Origin: Clostridium sp. AM30-24
GTDB taxonomy: Bacteria > Bacillota > Clostridia > Lachnospirales > Lachnospiraceae
NCBI RefSeq assembly: GCF_003480435.1
Contig: NZ_QUJB01000028.1
Coordinates: forward strand, 1-31,817
DNA: 31,817 nt
Reading direction: 5' to 3'
Shown here: piece after piece, positions 15,002 to 22,636 of the stretch
How positions within the stretch are numbered: the first letter of the stretch is position 1
Layout of the letters: each line of letters opens with the position of its first letter
Made by a program: the position numbers and the translations under genes
Notes under the pieces: model-generated
Told to the model about the DNA's origin: nothing
What the model saw: only the letters and a program-made list of their open reading frames with translations
The model's database searches: none

Positions 15002-15117
15002 CCTGTCACCCGCCCCCGTATCCTTGGATACCCCGGCGGAATGATCTTCTATTCTCTGTCTCCGCAAAGTCCTGCAAACCCGCGGATATTCACATAATTA
15101 GTCACCCTATCATAGCA

Positions 15118-15146
15118 CAAAGGGGCTGCCATAGGCAACCCCTCTT
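15118..15146 (-). terminator. Hairpin downstream of jag, weak terminator
   Basis: On the minus strand AGGGGTTGCC (15143-15134) pairs with GGCAGCCCCT (15130-15121) around a 3-nt loop, with one G.T pair. The tail is only TTTGTG. It lies between jag and mnmE and probably ends the rpmH-to-jag transcript. Confidence 0.5.
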
Positions 15147-15177
15147 ATTGCGATATCTGCTTTGTTTACAGTAATTC

Positions 15178-15213
15178 AGCCATGCGTTCCCGCACAATGC
15201 GGAGCATGGCTGA
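15178..15213. other. Nested inverted repeat just after jag
   Basis: Outer arms CAGCCATG and CATGGCTG enclose inner arms CCGC and GCGG. No T-run follows on either strand. It is 11 bp beyond the jag stop and could protect the mRNA 3' end or bind a protein. Confidence 0.4.
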
Positions 15214-15224
15214 ATGGTTCATTC

Positions 15225-15938
15225 TTATTCCTGACTGTTACGATAGCTGCTCTCAGAACCGGCTGTTCTTTCGCGTCTCTCGTATCTCGGTCTTCTCTCC
15301 CTGCGCTCTTCCTTCTTTAATGCGATCACAACATGACGGAACGGATCCTCACCTTCGCTCTTTGTGAATACGTATTTATCGTTCTGAAGTGCAGAGTGAA
15401 TGATCCGTCTTTCGTACGGGTTCATCGGCTCTAAGGAAACCGGACGTCTTGTCCGTTTTACTTTGTAAGCAATATTCTTTGCGAGAGTCTCCAGTGTTTC
15501 TTTTCTTCTCTCTCTGTAATTTTTGGTATCCAGCTTGACTCTTAAGTAGTCCTCAGATTCCTTATTTACAACAAGGCTTACAAGATACTGAAGGGAATCG
15601 AGTGTCTGTCCTCTCTTACCGATGAGAAGTCCCATCTCCTCGCCGGTCAGATTGACATCCATCTCCTTTTCCTCTTCATTCATTTTCACTTCCACGTCAA
15701 CAGCAAGGCCCATTGCGTCGAAAACGGAATTCAGGAAATCTACGGCCTTATCGTCAACGGTCTCGATCTTCTTCGCGCGGATCACTGCCGGCTTGGAACC
15801 AAAGAGTCCGCCAAGAACTCCGGCACTTCCTTTTTCCACGACCTCGTACTGAATCCGATCACTGCTCACACCGAGCTGCAGGGATGCCTGTGTGATTGCA
15901 TCTTCCACAGTTTTCGCAGTCACTGTAATCATTTCCAT
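15225..15938 (-). CDS. jag: RNA-binding protein Jag (KhpB/EloR)
   Basis: The 237-residue protein has a Jag-N domain (TVTAKTVEDAITQASLQLGV, with VLGGLFGSKPAVI at about 40-52), then a KH domain with the loop IGKRGQT at about 115-121. An R3H domain follows, with the RRIIH motif in NPYERRIIHSALQ at about 182-194. The basic C-terminal tail (ERRERRPRYERRERT) is typical. The protein partners with KhpA and affects cell elongation and RNA handling in Firmicutes. It follows yidC by 15 bp, the conserved spoIIIJ-jag pairing. The start at 15938 has a GGGGG stretch about 7 nt upstream. Confidence 0.95.
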   Translation of the reverse strand: MEMITVTAKTVEDAITQASLQLGVSSDRIQYEVVEKGSAGVLGGLFGSKPAVIRAKKIETVDDKAVDFLNSVFDAMGLAVDVEVKMNEEEKEMDVNLTGEEMGLLIGKRGQTLDSLQYLVSLVVNKESEDYLRVKLDTKNYRERRKETLETLAKNIAYKVKRTRRPVSLEPMNPYERRIIHSALQNDKYVFTKSEGEDPFRHVVIALKKEERRERRPRYERRERTAGSESSYRNSQE

Positions 15939-15953
15939 AACAGAACCCCCTTA

Positions 15954-17204
15954 TTATTTTCGCTTGTCATGTGCCTCATTGTACTTCTGAACCATCGCTG
16001 CCTTGGAAGCGAGACTTCCCGGTTTCGCGTTGGTGTTGTAGTACTTGCTGGACTCCTCGATCTGTTTCGCGATCTTTTCCTTCTTAACTTCCTCAGCAGC
16101 TTTTTCCTTCTCCTCCTCAGCCTTGATAGCCTTTAAGGATGCGGTAGCGTTCTGAGTTACCTTAGCCGGCGGAAGTCCCTGTTTTGCACGTTTCTTATTT
16201 ACCTTTTCCAGGTTCTTTGCGATCATATCGTCGATGTTTACCTTATCCATGTACGCGTTAACGATGAGCTGCTGGATAATTGTAACAACGCTGGTCGCGA
16301 TCCAGTAGATACCAAGACCTGCCGGCATCGTGATACAGATGAACGCGGAGAATAACGGCATTGTCGTTGTCATAGTCTTCATGGACTGGGCCATCGGATT
16401 CTCTGCATCTGCGGATGTGGACGGCTGATTTCCGCTCATGAGCTTTGTGCTGAACCACTGGGACACTGCCGCAAGAACCGGGATGATCCATGCGAAGGAC
16501 GGTACCCAGCCCGGTGCCTCTGCCATATTTAAACCGAGGAACGTGTTCATTCTCTCGACAACAGCAGCATTCTGTCCGATCACATCAGAGATTGCCGGGA
16601 ACAGTGACTGAAGCTCTCCCCACTGGGATGTGGAGAATTTATAGAGCATGTCTACAAGACGGTTTGCATTTGTGAAATCAAACTTGTCTAATTTTCCGCC
16701 GCAGGCGGTTGCGATATTTGTGATTTCCTGTAACTTCTGAGCATAGTCAGCCTGTCCCATTAACGGGGTTACAACGTTGTCGAAATAAACGCGTACAGAC
16801 GGAACGTATGCCGGGATATTGTAGATGACACGGTACAGTGCAAGAAGGATCGGCATCTGGATCAGCAGCGGAAGGCATCCGCCCGTCATGCTTGTGCCGT
16901 ACTTCTCGTAAACAGCCTGGATCTCCACATTCTGACGCTGCATGGACTCCTGATCCGACTTTCCTTTATACTTCTTCTGGATCGCCTGGATCTCCGGATT
17001 CATGACAGACATGAGTTTTGTGGTTTTCTGCTGTTTGATCGTCAGCGGTATCATCAGTGTTTTCATTACGATCGTAAACAGAATGATGCACAGACCTACG
17101 TTGAACACGCCGAAGCTGCTCGTAAATCTGAAGAGGATGTCCATGACATAGCCAAGGACAGTCGCGATCGGTCCCAGAATGGAACCAGCCTTCGTCAAAA
17201 CCAT
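15954..17204 (-). CDS. yidC: Membrane protein insertase YidC (Oxa1 family)
   Basis: The 416-residue integral membrane protein lacks the large periplasmic domain of Gram-negative YidC. Hydrophobic segments occur near 5-25, 35-58 (FNVGLCIILFTIVMKTLMIPL), 130-150 (LPLLIQMPILLALYRVIYNI), about 230-250 and about 290-318. The segment after the second helix (KQQKTTKLMSVMNPEIQAIQKKYKG) is the cytoplasmic hairpin, and the conserved Arg of the groove is probably in KTLMIPLTIK or LYRVIYN. Residues from about 330 on are a long Lys/Glu-rich cytoplasmic tail, which can bind ribosomes. It inserts and folds membrane proteins. The start at 17204 has CAGGAGGTAAG upstream. It is preceded by yidD and followed by jag. 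Confidence 0.96.
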   Translation of the reverse strand: MVLTKAGSILGPIATVLGYVMDILFRFTSSFGVFNVGLCIILFTIVMKTLMIPLTIKQQKTTKLMSVMNPEIQAIQKKYKGKSDQESMQRQNVEIQAVYEKYGTSMTGGCLPLLIQMPILLALYRVIYNIPAYVPSVRVYFDNVVTPLMGQADYAQKLQEITNIATACGGKLDKFDFTNANRLVDMLYKFSTSQWGELQSLFPAISDVIGQNAAVVERMNTFLGLNMAEAPGWVPSFAWIIPVLAAVSQWFSTKLMSGNQPSTSADAENPMAQSMKTMTTTMPLFSAFICITMPAGLGIYWIATSVVTIIQQLIVNAYMDKVNIDDMIAKNLEKVNKKRAKQGLPPAKVTQNATASLKAIKAEEEKEKAAEEVKKEKIAKQIEESSKYYNTNAKPGSLASKAAMVQKYNEAHDKRK

Positions 17205-17223
17205 ATCTTACCTCCTGGGTTTT

Positions 17224-17433
17224 TTACGGGACTGGATCATAACCGCCTTTTGCAAACGGGTGACATCTCAAAATCCGCCTGCACGCAAGATAAGTACCTT
17301 TTATAGCGCCGTATTTTCTGATTGCTTCCATGGCGTACTGGGAGCAGGTAGGCGTATAAATACAGTGAGGGCCGATACAGGGAGAGATAAACTTCCTGTA
17401 AATCTTAATCAGACCAATCAGAACCCATTTCAT
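17224..17433 (-). CDS. yidD: Membrane protein insertion efficiency factor YidD
   Basis: The 69-residue protein starts MKWVLIGLIKIYRKFISP and contains the family signature CIYTPTCSQYAMEAI with paired cysteines (CSQYA), then GTYLACRRILRCHPFAKGGYDPVP. It is a small membrane-associated protein that supports YidC-dependent insertion. It sits in its usual place between rnpA and yidC, 7 bp after rnpA and 19 bp before yidC. The length fits the family (about 70-85). Confidence 0.95.
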   Translation of the reverse strand: MKWVLIGLIKIYRKFISPCIGPHCIYTPTCSQYAMEAIRKYGAIKGTYLACRRILRCHPFAKGGYDPVP

Positions 17434-17440
17434 AAACCAC

Positions 17441-17785
17441 TCACTTCGATTCTTTTAAAATGTTATGAAGCCCGCATAAGTGCAGAAAAGCACTCTCAAT
17501 CTTGTCGAAATTTTTGTCTTTTGCCGCAGCACGTGCGACAACAATGATGTCTTTTCCTTCTTCTAATATGTCCTTATTTAACCGGAAGCTTTCGCGGACA
17601 AGTCTCGCGAACCGATGCCTTACAACGCTGTTTCCGACCTTTTTGCTGGCGGAAATTCCGATTCTCGTGTCCTCCCGTCCCGAATCCATCACGTACATGA
17701 CCAGATATTTGTTTGCGTAGGACTTCCCTCCCCGGTAAACCGTCTGGAAATCCTGATTTTTCTTTAACGAATTGAACCTTTTCAT
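17441..17785 (-). CDS. rnpA: Ribonuclease P protein component
   Basis: The 114-residue basic protein begins MKRFNSLKKNQDFQTVYRGG. It contains VGNSVVRHRFARLVRESF at about 52-69, the position of the conserved RNR-type motif (normally RNxxKR) that contacts RNase P RNA; here His takes the place of the Asn. DIIVVARAAA follows at about 83-92. It assists the catalytic RNA in 5' maturation of tRNAs. It follows rpmH after a 103-bp gap that contains a strong terminator, so expression probably depends on read-through. Confidence 0.95.
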   Translation of the reverse strand: MKRFNSLKKNQDFQTVYRGGKSYANKYLVMYVMDSGREDTRIGISASKKVGNSVVRHRFARLVRESFRLNKDILEEGKDIIVVARAAAKDKNFDKIESAFLHLCGLHNILKESK

Positions 17786-17834
17786 TCAATACCTCTGCAA
17801 AACTAAGTCGATAAAGCCGTAAAAATCCCGCATA

Positions 17835-17879
17835 ACAAAAAAGAGCATCCAAAAGTTTTCCTAAACTTCCGGATACTCT
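17835..17879 (-). terminator. Terminator/attenuator between rpmH and rnpA
   Basis: On the minus strand AGAGTATCC (17879-17871) pairs with GGATGCTCT (17850-17842), an inner AAGTTT/AAACTT pair extends the stem, and six T follow. It starts 10 bp after the rpmH stop, so it should lower rnpA-yidD-yidC-jag expression relative to rpmH. Confidence 0.8.
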
Positions 17880-17888
17880 CTTGGTTCA

Positions 17889-18023
17889 TTAAGCAGATAA
17901 TCTAGCTCTACCTTTTGCTCTTCTGGCAGCTAAAACTTTTCTACCGCCTGCTGTTGCCATTCTCGCTCTGAAACCATGAACTCTTTTTCTCTGAGTGTTC
18001 TTCGGCTGAAATGTCATCTTCAT
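17889..18023 (-). CDS. rpmH: 50S ribosomal protein bL34
   Basis: The 44-residue very basic protein ([20 protein letters not shown]...) is a complete bL34, ending [10 protein letters not shown]. The start at 18023 has GAGGAGGTG about 8 nt upstream. It is a structural protein of the large ribosomal subunit and the first gene of the rpmH-rnpA-yidD-yidC-jag cluster. A near-consensus promoter lies 82 bp upstream. Confidence 0.97.
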   Translation of the reverse strand: MKMTFQPKNTQRKRVHGFRARMATAGGRKVLAARRAKGRARLSA

Positions 18024-18104
18024 AAACCCGGCACCTCCTCTTACTCTAAATTCAAGTACCTTCTCATGTACATATAAACTAAGACATATTGAAGCATCGT
18101 ATCG

Positions 18105-18133
18105 ATTATATAAAAATTGCCGCCCTTCGTCAA
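18105..18133 (-). promoter_or_regulatory. rpmH promoter
   Basis: The minus strand has TTGACG (18133-18128), a 17-nt spacer and TATAAT (18110-18105). This is a strong sigma-A promoter with a leader of about 75 nt before rpmH. Confidence 0.85.
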
Positions 18134-18252
18134 GACTAAATTTCAAAAAAATCCTTAAAACATGGGGATTTCTCCCATATGATTTTTCCTTTTTTTCGCT
18201 GTATATCCACATTCTGCTTTTTGCATGGAACGTTACTTTTCGGTCTTTCAGT

Positions 18253-18286
18253 ACTAAAAAAGGGGAACAGCGTTTCGCTATCCCCC
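18253..18286 (-). terminator. Terminator downstream of the ECF gene
   Basis: On the minus strand GGGG-AGCG pairs with CGCT-CCCC around a 3-nt loop and six T follow. It is about 115 bp after the ECF gene stop. Confidence 0.75.
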
Positions 18287-18399
18287 ATAAAATGTATGTA
18301 TTGATTTTATGTCACTATATTTAGTATCTCTTCATTATATTATAGAAGCTGCCACACCACGCTTCTGAAAGGTATTCATATATAACCGGCTCTTTCCAA

Positions 18400-19038
18400 T
18401 CAGCCGTTATCTTTCATGATTTTAAACAGAACCTTCGTGATCGCCGTCGTAAGAACACCTGCAACGATCGCCTCCGGGATACCAAATCCCAGAATGATTC
18501 CTAAAATCACATCGTAGATGTGCTCCACTGCCTTGTTGGACGCAGCCGCGTAGCTCTGTCCGAAGAAGATATAGATTCCGTTCATGACAAGCAGTGTGTT
18601 TGTCATAGCTCCTGCGATACCAGCCACCCAGAGGGCAACGGTCTGGCTGCCTTTGATTCCGTGAGCTGCTTTCATGATCAGCTTATATACAAAATAAGCA
18701 ACGATGCCGATGCATACACGCGGCACGATGGCGATCACGGCGCTCCACATGTTTCCGCTGTATCCGCCGATCGTAACGAACGGGCTGAATACGAAGGAGG
18801 TCACTCCCGGGGCAATGGTCGCTTTTACAAGGCTGGTCACACCAAATACCAGTCCTAAGTAAGCGCCGTACTTCGGTCCAAGGATGATCGCTCCGATGAT
18901 GACCGGGACGTGGATGATCGTTGCGTTCATAAAGCCTAACGGAATATAACCGAGAAACGGTACGACCGACATGGCAATGATGATCGCAGTAAAAATCCCG
19001 GCGAGGGACATGTCCAGAACTTTCTTTTCAATTTTCAT
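18400..19038 (-). CDS. ECF transporter substrate-binding (S) component
   Basis: The 212-residue very hydrophobic protein has about five or six membrane segments (SLAGIFTAIIIAMSVVPFLG at about 10-29, VPVIIGAIILGPKYGAYLGLVFG at about 44-66, then 98-120, 133-155 and 175-205). The start SLAGIFTAIIIAM and GPKYGAYLGLVFG are typical of ECF S components of the DUF3816 group, which use a shared energy module to import a vitamin or similar small molecule. The substrate (for example pantothenate) is not determinable here, and no EcfAAT genes are in the window. The start at 19038 has GGAGGA upstream, behind a near-consensus promoter. Confidence 0.88.
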   Translation of the reverse strand: MKIEKKVLDMSLAGIFTAIIIAMSVVPFLGYIPLGFMNATIIHVPVIIGAIILGPKYGAYLGLVFGVTSLVKATIAPGVTSFVFSPFVTIGGYSGNMWSAVIAIVPRVCIGIVAYFVYKLIMKAAHGIKGSQTVALWVAGIAGAMTNTLLVMNGIYIFFGQSYAAASNKAVEHIYDVILGIILGFGIPEAIVAGVLTTAITKVLFKIMKDNG

Positions 19039-19099
19039 TTTTCAATTCCTCCTGCTACTGTTCTCTTGCGAGATACAATGCAATATAGTCACGTCTTGC

Positions 19100-19128
19100 A
19101 TTATACAGTGTCAACCTGATGCAGTCAA
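19100..19128 (-). promoter_or_regulatory. Promoter of the ECF S-component gene
   Basis: The minus strand has TTGACT (19128-19123), a 17-nt spacer and TATAAT (19105-19100), giving a leader of about 55 nt. No riboswitch fold is evident in so short a leader. Confidence 0.8.
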
Positions 19129-19381
19129 ATTCTTTCTTAAATTTTTCTTTTAATTTTTCTTATCATACCACTTCCGGCCTCATCACTCTCCTGCGACCTT
19201 TTTTCAATTTCCTACTTTTCCGGTCTCTGCCTTCACCTGTAAACTGTCCCGTTAAATTATCACCGTTTTTCCCTTCTGAATTTCCGTGTCTTTCTTTCAC
19301 GGACACAACGGATTGTATTTGCTCTGTCCGTTCCGAGCGTACATCTTGTTGCGTGGGTATTCACATGTTTTCCACCTATAA

Positions 19382-19560
19382 TTATCAACTTATCCCCAAA
19401 TCGTGGATAAGTTGTGGATAACTTGCTGGAAAAGTTGTGGATTTTCACATTTGACATTGAAAATTATTCTGTTTTACGTTAGAATAAACTCAGAGTGGGT
19501 TTATATGCATTTGTGGACAGGCCCCCACCTTTTCCACAGCTATGCACATCGTTATACACA
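19382..19560. other. oriC: oriC DnaA-box cluster upstream of dnaA
   Basis: Sites similar to TTATCCACA occur at 19382 (TTATCAACT), 19390 (TTATCCCCA), 19402 (reverse, TTATCCACG), 19413 (reverse, perfect TTATCCACA), 19436 (reverse), 19512 (reverse), 19530 (TTTTCCACA) and 19552 (TTATACACA). This density fits the incA/B-like upstream half of a bipartite Firmicutes oriC and autoregulation of dnaA. Confidence 0.85.
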
Positions 19561-19577
19561 TGTTTAGGAGTATGAAT

Positions 19578-20942
19578 ATGCTGGAAGAAATCAAAGAGAA
19601 ATGGGACGAAATCCTTTTAAATATAAAGGAAGAGCATGATATTTCAGAGGTGTCCTACCGAACATGGCTGCTGCCGCTGATCCCGGATTCTGTGGATAAA
19701 GATATCCTCACGATCCTGGTGCCGGATTCTGCCTTCATCAGCTATGTGAAAAAGAAATATGAGTTCCTGTTGACAATTACCATCGAAGAAATCACAGGAT
19801 TTCAGTGCAAATTAGAGTTCAAGTTAAAATCTGATGTGAAGGAGCCGGAAAAAGAAAACCGCCTGATCAACGTAAACAACAATACGGTCAGCCAGCTTGC
19901 TCTCCAGAATGCAAACTTAAATCCTCGTTACACGTTCGATACCTTCGTCGTCGGGAAAAACAACAACCTTGCCCATGCCGCATCCTTGGCAGTAGCGGAA
20001 TCTCCGGGCGAAATTTATAACCCGTTATTTATTTATGGAGGTGTGGGACTCGGAAAAACGCACCTGATGCATTCCGTTGCCCATTTTATCTTAAAAAATA
20101 ACCCGAGCGCAAAGATCCTGTACGTGACTTCCGAGAAATTTACAAACGAGCTGATCGACGCGATCCGAAACAAAAACAATGTTTCCACCACGGAATTCCG
20201 TGAAAAATACCGAAATAATGACGTGCTTCTAATCGATGATATCCAGTTTATCATCGGAAAAGAAAGTACACAGGAAGAATTTTTCCATACGTTTAATGCC
20301 CTTTACGAGGCAAAAAAACAGATCATTATTTCCTCCGACCGTCCTCCGAGAGAAATTGAAACTTTGGAAGACCGTCTCCGTTCCCGTTTTGAATGGGGGC
20401 TCACCGTAGATATCCAGCCACCGGATTATGAGACCCGAATGGCGATCCTGCGGAAAAAAGAAGAACTGGAAGGATACAACATTGACAACGAGATCATCAA
20501 ATATATTGCCACCAATGTAAAATCCAACATCCGTGAACTGGAAGGTGCGCTCACAAAGATCGTCGCTTCCAGCAAATTAAATAATAAGGAAATCAATCTC
20601 GAACTTGCCGAAGAAGCATTGAAAGATCTGATCTCCCCGAACGCTGCCCGTGAAGTGACCCCGCAGCTCATTATTAATGTAGTTTCCGAACATTTTGGAA
20701 TCACTCCGTTAGATCTGATCGGCCAGAAACGAAGCAAAGAGCTCGTATTTCCTCGCCAGATCGTCATGTATCTCTGCGGTGATATGACAAGTGAGTCCCT
20801 CCAGAACATAGGAAAAGCATTGGGTGGCCGTGATCATACCACTATCATTCACGGAACAAAAAAGATTGCCAGTGAATTAAAGACTGACGAGAATTTGAAA
20901 AATACCATCGATATTTTAAAGAAAAAGATCAACCCGCAGTAG
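19578..20942 (+). CDS. dnaA: Chromosomal replication initiator protein DnaA
   Basis: The 454-residue protein has domain I (MLEEIKEKWDEILLNI... with YRTWLLPL at about 27-34), a short linker, and the AAA+ domain beginning NPRYTFDTFVVG at about 115. Walker A is GGVGLGKTH (154-162) and Walker B LLIDDIQFI (about 215). The C-terminal helix-turn-helix domain carries GGRDHTTIIHG (about 416-426), which binds DnaA boxes. I chose the ATG at 19578 because AGGAG lies 7 nt upstream. The in-frame ATGs at 19542, 19560 and 19572 lack a properly spaced site, and a DnaA box (19552-19560) overlaps that segment. It initiates replication at the flanking DnaA boxes. Confidence 0.97.
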   Translation: MLEEIKEKWDEILLNIKEEHDISEVSYRTWLLPLIPDSVDKDILTILVPDSAFISYVKKKYEFLLTITIEEITGFQCKLEFKLKSDVKEPEKENRLINVNNNTVSQLALQNANLNPRYTFDTFVVGKNNNLAHAASLAVAESPGEIYNPLFIYGGVGLGKTHLMHSVAHFILKNNPSAKILYVTSEKFTNELIDAIRNKNNVSTTEFREKYRNNDVLLIDDIQFIIGKESTQEEFFHTFNALYEAKKQIIISSDRPPREIETLEDRLRSRFEWGLTVDIQPPDYETRMAILRKKEELEGYNIDNEIIKYIATNVKSNIRELEGALTKIVASSKLNNKEINLELAEEALKDLISPNAAREVTPQLIINVVSEHFGITPLDLIGQKRSKELVFPRQIVMYLCGDMTSESLQNIGKALGGRDHTTIIHGTKKIASELKTDENLKNTIDILKKKINPQ

Positions 20943-20944
20943 TC

Positions 20945-21208
20945 TGTGGATTTTTTCGTGGAAATCCCGTTGAAAATTTGTGGATAACATGAGGTGAATT
21001 TTTCGCGGTCTTTACCTGTGGAAAACTTTCGGGTTGTCCTTTTGGATTTTTCAAGTTACCCACAATGGTTTTCACAGGGGTTTTTTCAGGATTTCACTGA
21101 GGTTTTACCCCTTATAAACAAATTAACACCCCCTACTACTGTTAAGACTAATATCTTTTATATATTTCTTTATTTGTGAACGTTTCTTAAGAAAGGAAGT
21201 TATCAACA
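20945..21208. other. oriC: oriC DnaA boxes and unwinding region between dnaA and dnaN
   Basis: DnaA-box-like sites occur at 20945 (reverse), 20979 (reverse, perfect TTATCCACA), 21017 (reverse), 21056 (TTACCCACA), 21112 (TTATAAACA) and 21200 (TTATCAACA). After the site at 21112 come the short C-run CACCCCC (21127-21133), the triplets CTA-CTA-CTG-TTA-AGA-CTA (21133-21150) and AT-rich DNA to 21178. On the other strand these read 3'-GAT repeats, as in the DnaA-trio element of Bacillus oriC. This is the probable unwinding site. Confidence 0.8.
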
Positions 21209-21211
21209 ACC

Positions 21212-22330
21212 ATGAAACTGACATTCCAGAAAACCGCTCTCTTAAACGGTATCAATATTGTTCTCAAGGCAGTTCCATCAAAAACTACGATGCCTATTTT
21301 AGAGTGCATTCTGATCGACGCTTCTACTGATGAGATCAAGCTGACTGCCAACGATATGGAGCTCGGCATTGAGACAAAAGTTGAAGGTGATATCCTTGAA
21401 AAAGGTAAAATTGCACTGGATGCAAAGCTTTTTTCTGAAATTGCAAGAAAATTATCCGATGCAGATTCCCTTGTAACAATCGAATCTGATGAAAAATTCA
21501 ATACTGTGATCACTTGTGAGAACTCTGTATTCAAAATTCAGGGCAAAGATGGCGAGGAATTCTCCTATCTTCCATATATTGAGAGAAATAAAAGCATCAC
21601 ACTCTCCCAGTTTTCTTTAAAAGAAGTGATCCGCCAGACGATCTTTTCTATTTCAGCGAATGACAGCAATAAGATGATGACAGGTGAACTGTTTGAGATA
21701 AACGGTGATACACTCCGAGTTGTTTCTCTCGACGGACATCGTATGGCAATTCGCAAGATTGTATTAAAAGATCAGTATGAAAGCACAAAAGTCATTGTTC
21801 CGGGAAAAACTTTAAATGAAATCAGTAAAATTCTCACCGGAGACAACGAAAAAGAGGTCCAGATCTTCTTCGGAGCGAACCATATCCTCTTCGAATTTGA
21901 CGATACGATTGTAGTTTCCCGTCTGATCGAAGGCGAATATTTCAAAGTAGATCAGATGCTTTCCAGCGATTATGCCACAAAAGTCTCCCTGAATAAGAAA
22001 GATTTTCTGGACAGCATCGAGAGAGCGATTATTTTGATCCGTGAAAATGACAAAAAACCGATCATTTTGAACATCGAAGACTCAAAAATGAGTCTGAAAT
22101 TAAACTCCAGCTTTGGTACCATGAATGCTGAGATCCTGATCCACAAAACAGGACAGGATCTGATGATCGGATTTAACCCGAAATTCTTAAGTGATGCGCT
22201 GCGTATCATCGATGATGAGGAAGTGACCCTCTATATGATGAACGCAAAATCTCCGTGTTTCATCAAGGATGAGGAAGAAAGTTACATTTATCTGATCCTG
22301 CCGGTAAACTTTAACTCCGCTGCAATCTAA
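21212..22330 (+). CDS. dnaN: DNA polymerase III beta subunit (sliding clamp)
   Basis: The 372-residue protein has the three-domain clamp pattern: MKLTFQKTALLNGINIVLKAV at the start, then PILECILIDAS, KTTMPILE, LDGHRMAIRK (about 175-185) and the C-terminal LPVN segment (YLILPVNF) typical of DnaN. The dimeric ring tethers DNA polymerase to DNA. The ribosome binding site AAGGAAG is about 12 nt upstream. It follows dnaA across the oriC core and ends at a strong terminator. Confidence 0.97.
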   Translation: MKLTFQKTALLNGINIVLKAVPSKTTMPILECILIDASTDEIKLTANDMELGIETKVEGDILEKGKIALDAKLFSEIARKLSDADSLVTIESDEKFNTVITCENSVFKIQGKDGEEFSYLPYIERNKSITLSQFSLKEVIRQTIFSISANDSNKMMTGELFEINGDTLRVVSLDGHRMAIRKIVLKDQYESTKVIVPGKTLNEISKILTGDNEKEVQIFFGANHILFEFDDTIVVSRLIEGEYFKVDQMLSSDYATKVSLNKKDFLDSIERAIILIRENDKKPIILNIEDSKMSLKLNSSFGTMNAEILIHKTGQDLMIGFNPKFLSDALRIIDDEEVTLYMMNAKSPCFIKDEEESYIYLILPVNFNSAAI

Positions 22331-22346
22331 AATAAGGCGAAATATT

Positions 22347-22388
22347 CCCGAAATCCCGGAAAAAAAGGGATTTCGGGCTGGTTTTTTT
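22347..22388 (+). terminator. dnaN terminator
   Basis: The perfect arms CCCGAAATCCC (22347-22357) and GGGATTTCGGG (22367-22377) are followed by CTGGTTTTTTT. It lies 16 bp after the dnaN stop. Confidence 0.85.
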
Positions 22389-22417
22389 CATGACCGGAGG
22401 AATAAAAAAGGAGAAAA

Positions 22418-22627
22418 ATGGAAACGATTCATTTAAAAGACGAATTTATCAAGTTAGGCCAGGCATTAAAGCTTGCCGGTTTAGTCGGTTCCGGAGTGGA
22501 TGCGAAATTTGTGATCCAGGACGGACTTGTAAAAGTAAATGGGGAAGTTGAGACCCAGCGCGGCAAAAAACTTTACCCAGGAGACACAGTTTCCTATAAC
22601 GGAAAGACATTTAAGGTAGAAAATTAG
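22418..22627 (+). CDS. yaaA: S4-domain RNA-binding protein YaaA/RlbA
   Basis: The 69-residue protein is a single S4 domain: FIKLGQALKLAGLVGSGVDAKFVI at about 11-34, then GLVKVNGEVETQRGKKLYPGD at about 37-57. It occurs between dnaN and recF in many Firmicutes and is linked to ribosome assembly in Bacillus. The start at 22418 has AAAGGAGAAAA upstream. Only 9 bp separate it from recF, so the two are probably co-transcribed. Confidence 0.93.
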   Translation: METIHLKDEFIKLGQALKLAGLVGSGVDAKFVIQDGLVKVNGEVETQRGKKLYPGDTVSYNGKTFKVEN

Positions 22628-22636
22628 AGATTTTTT

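Larger units (their letters stand above)
18024..18399. other. rpmH leader and ECF gene 3' region
   Basis: This 376-bp non-coding region holds the rpmH promoter and the terminator of the ECF gene. Beyond these I see only AT-rich sequence and no gene. Confidence 0.6.
19039..19577. other. dnaA upstream region, left part of oriC
   Basis: This 539-bp non-coding region separates the divergent transcription units. It contains the ECF promoter on the left and a cluster of DnaA boxes on the right (19382-19560). The middle (about 19130-19370) is pyrimidine-rich on the plus strand, and I see no gene in it. Confidence 0.75.
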
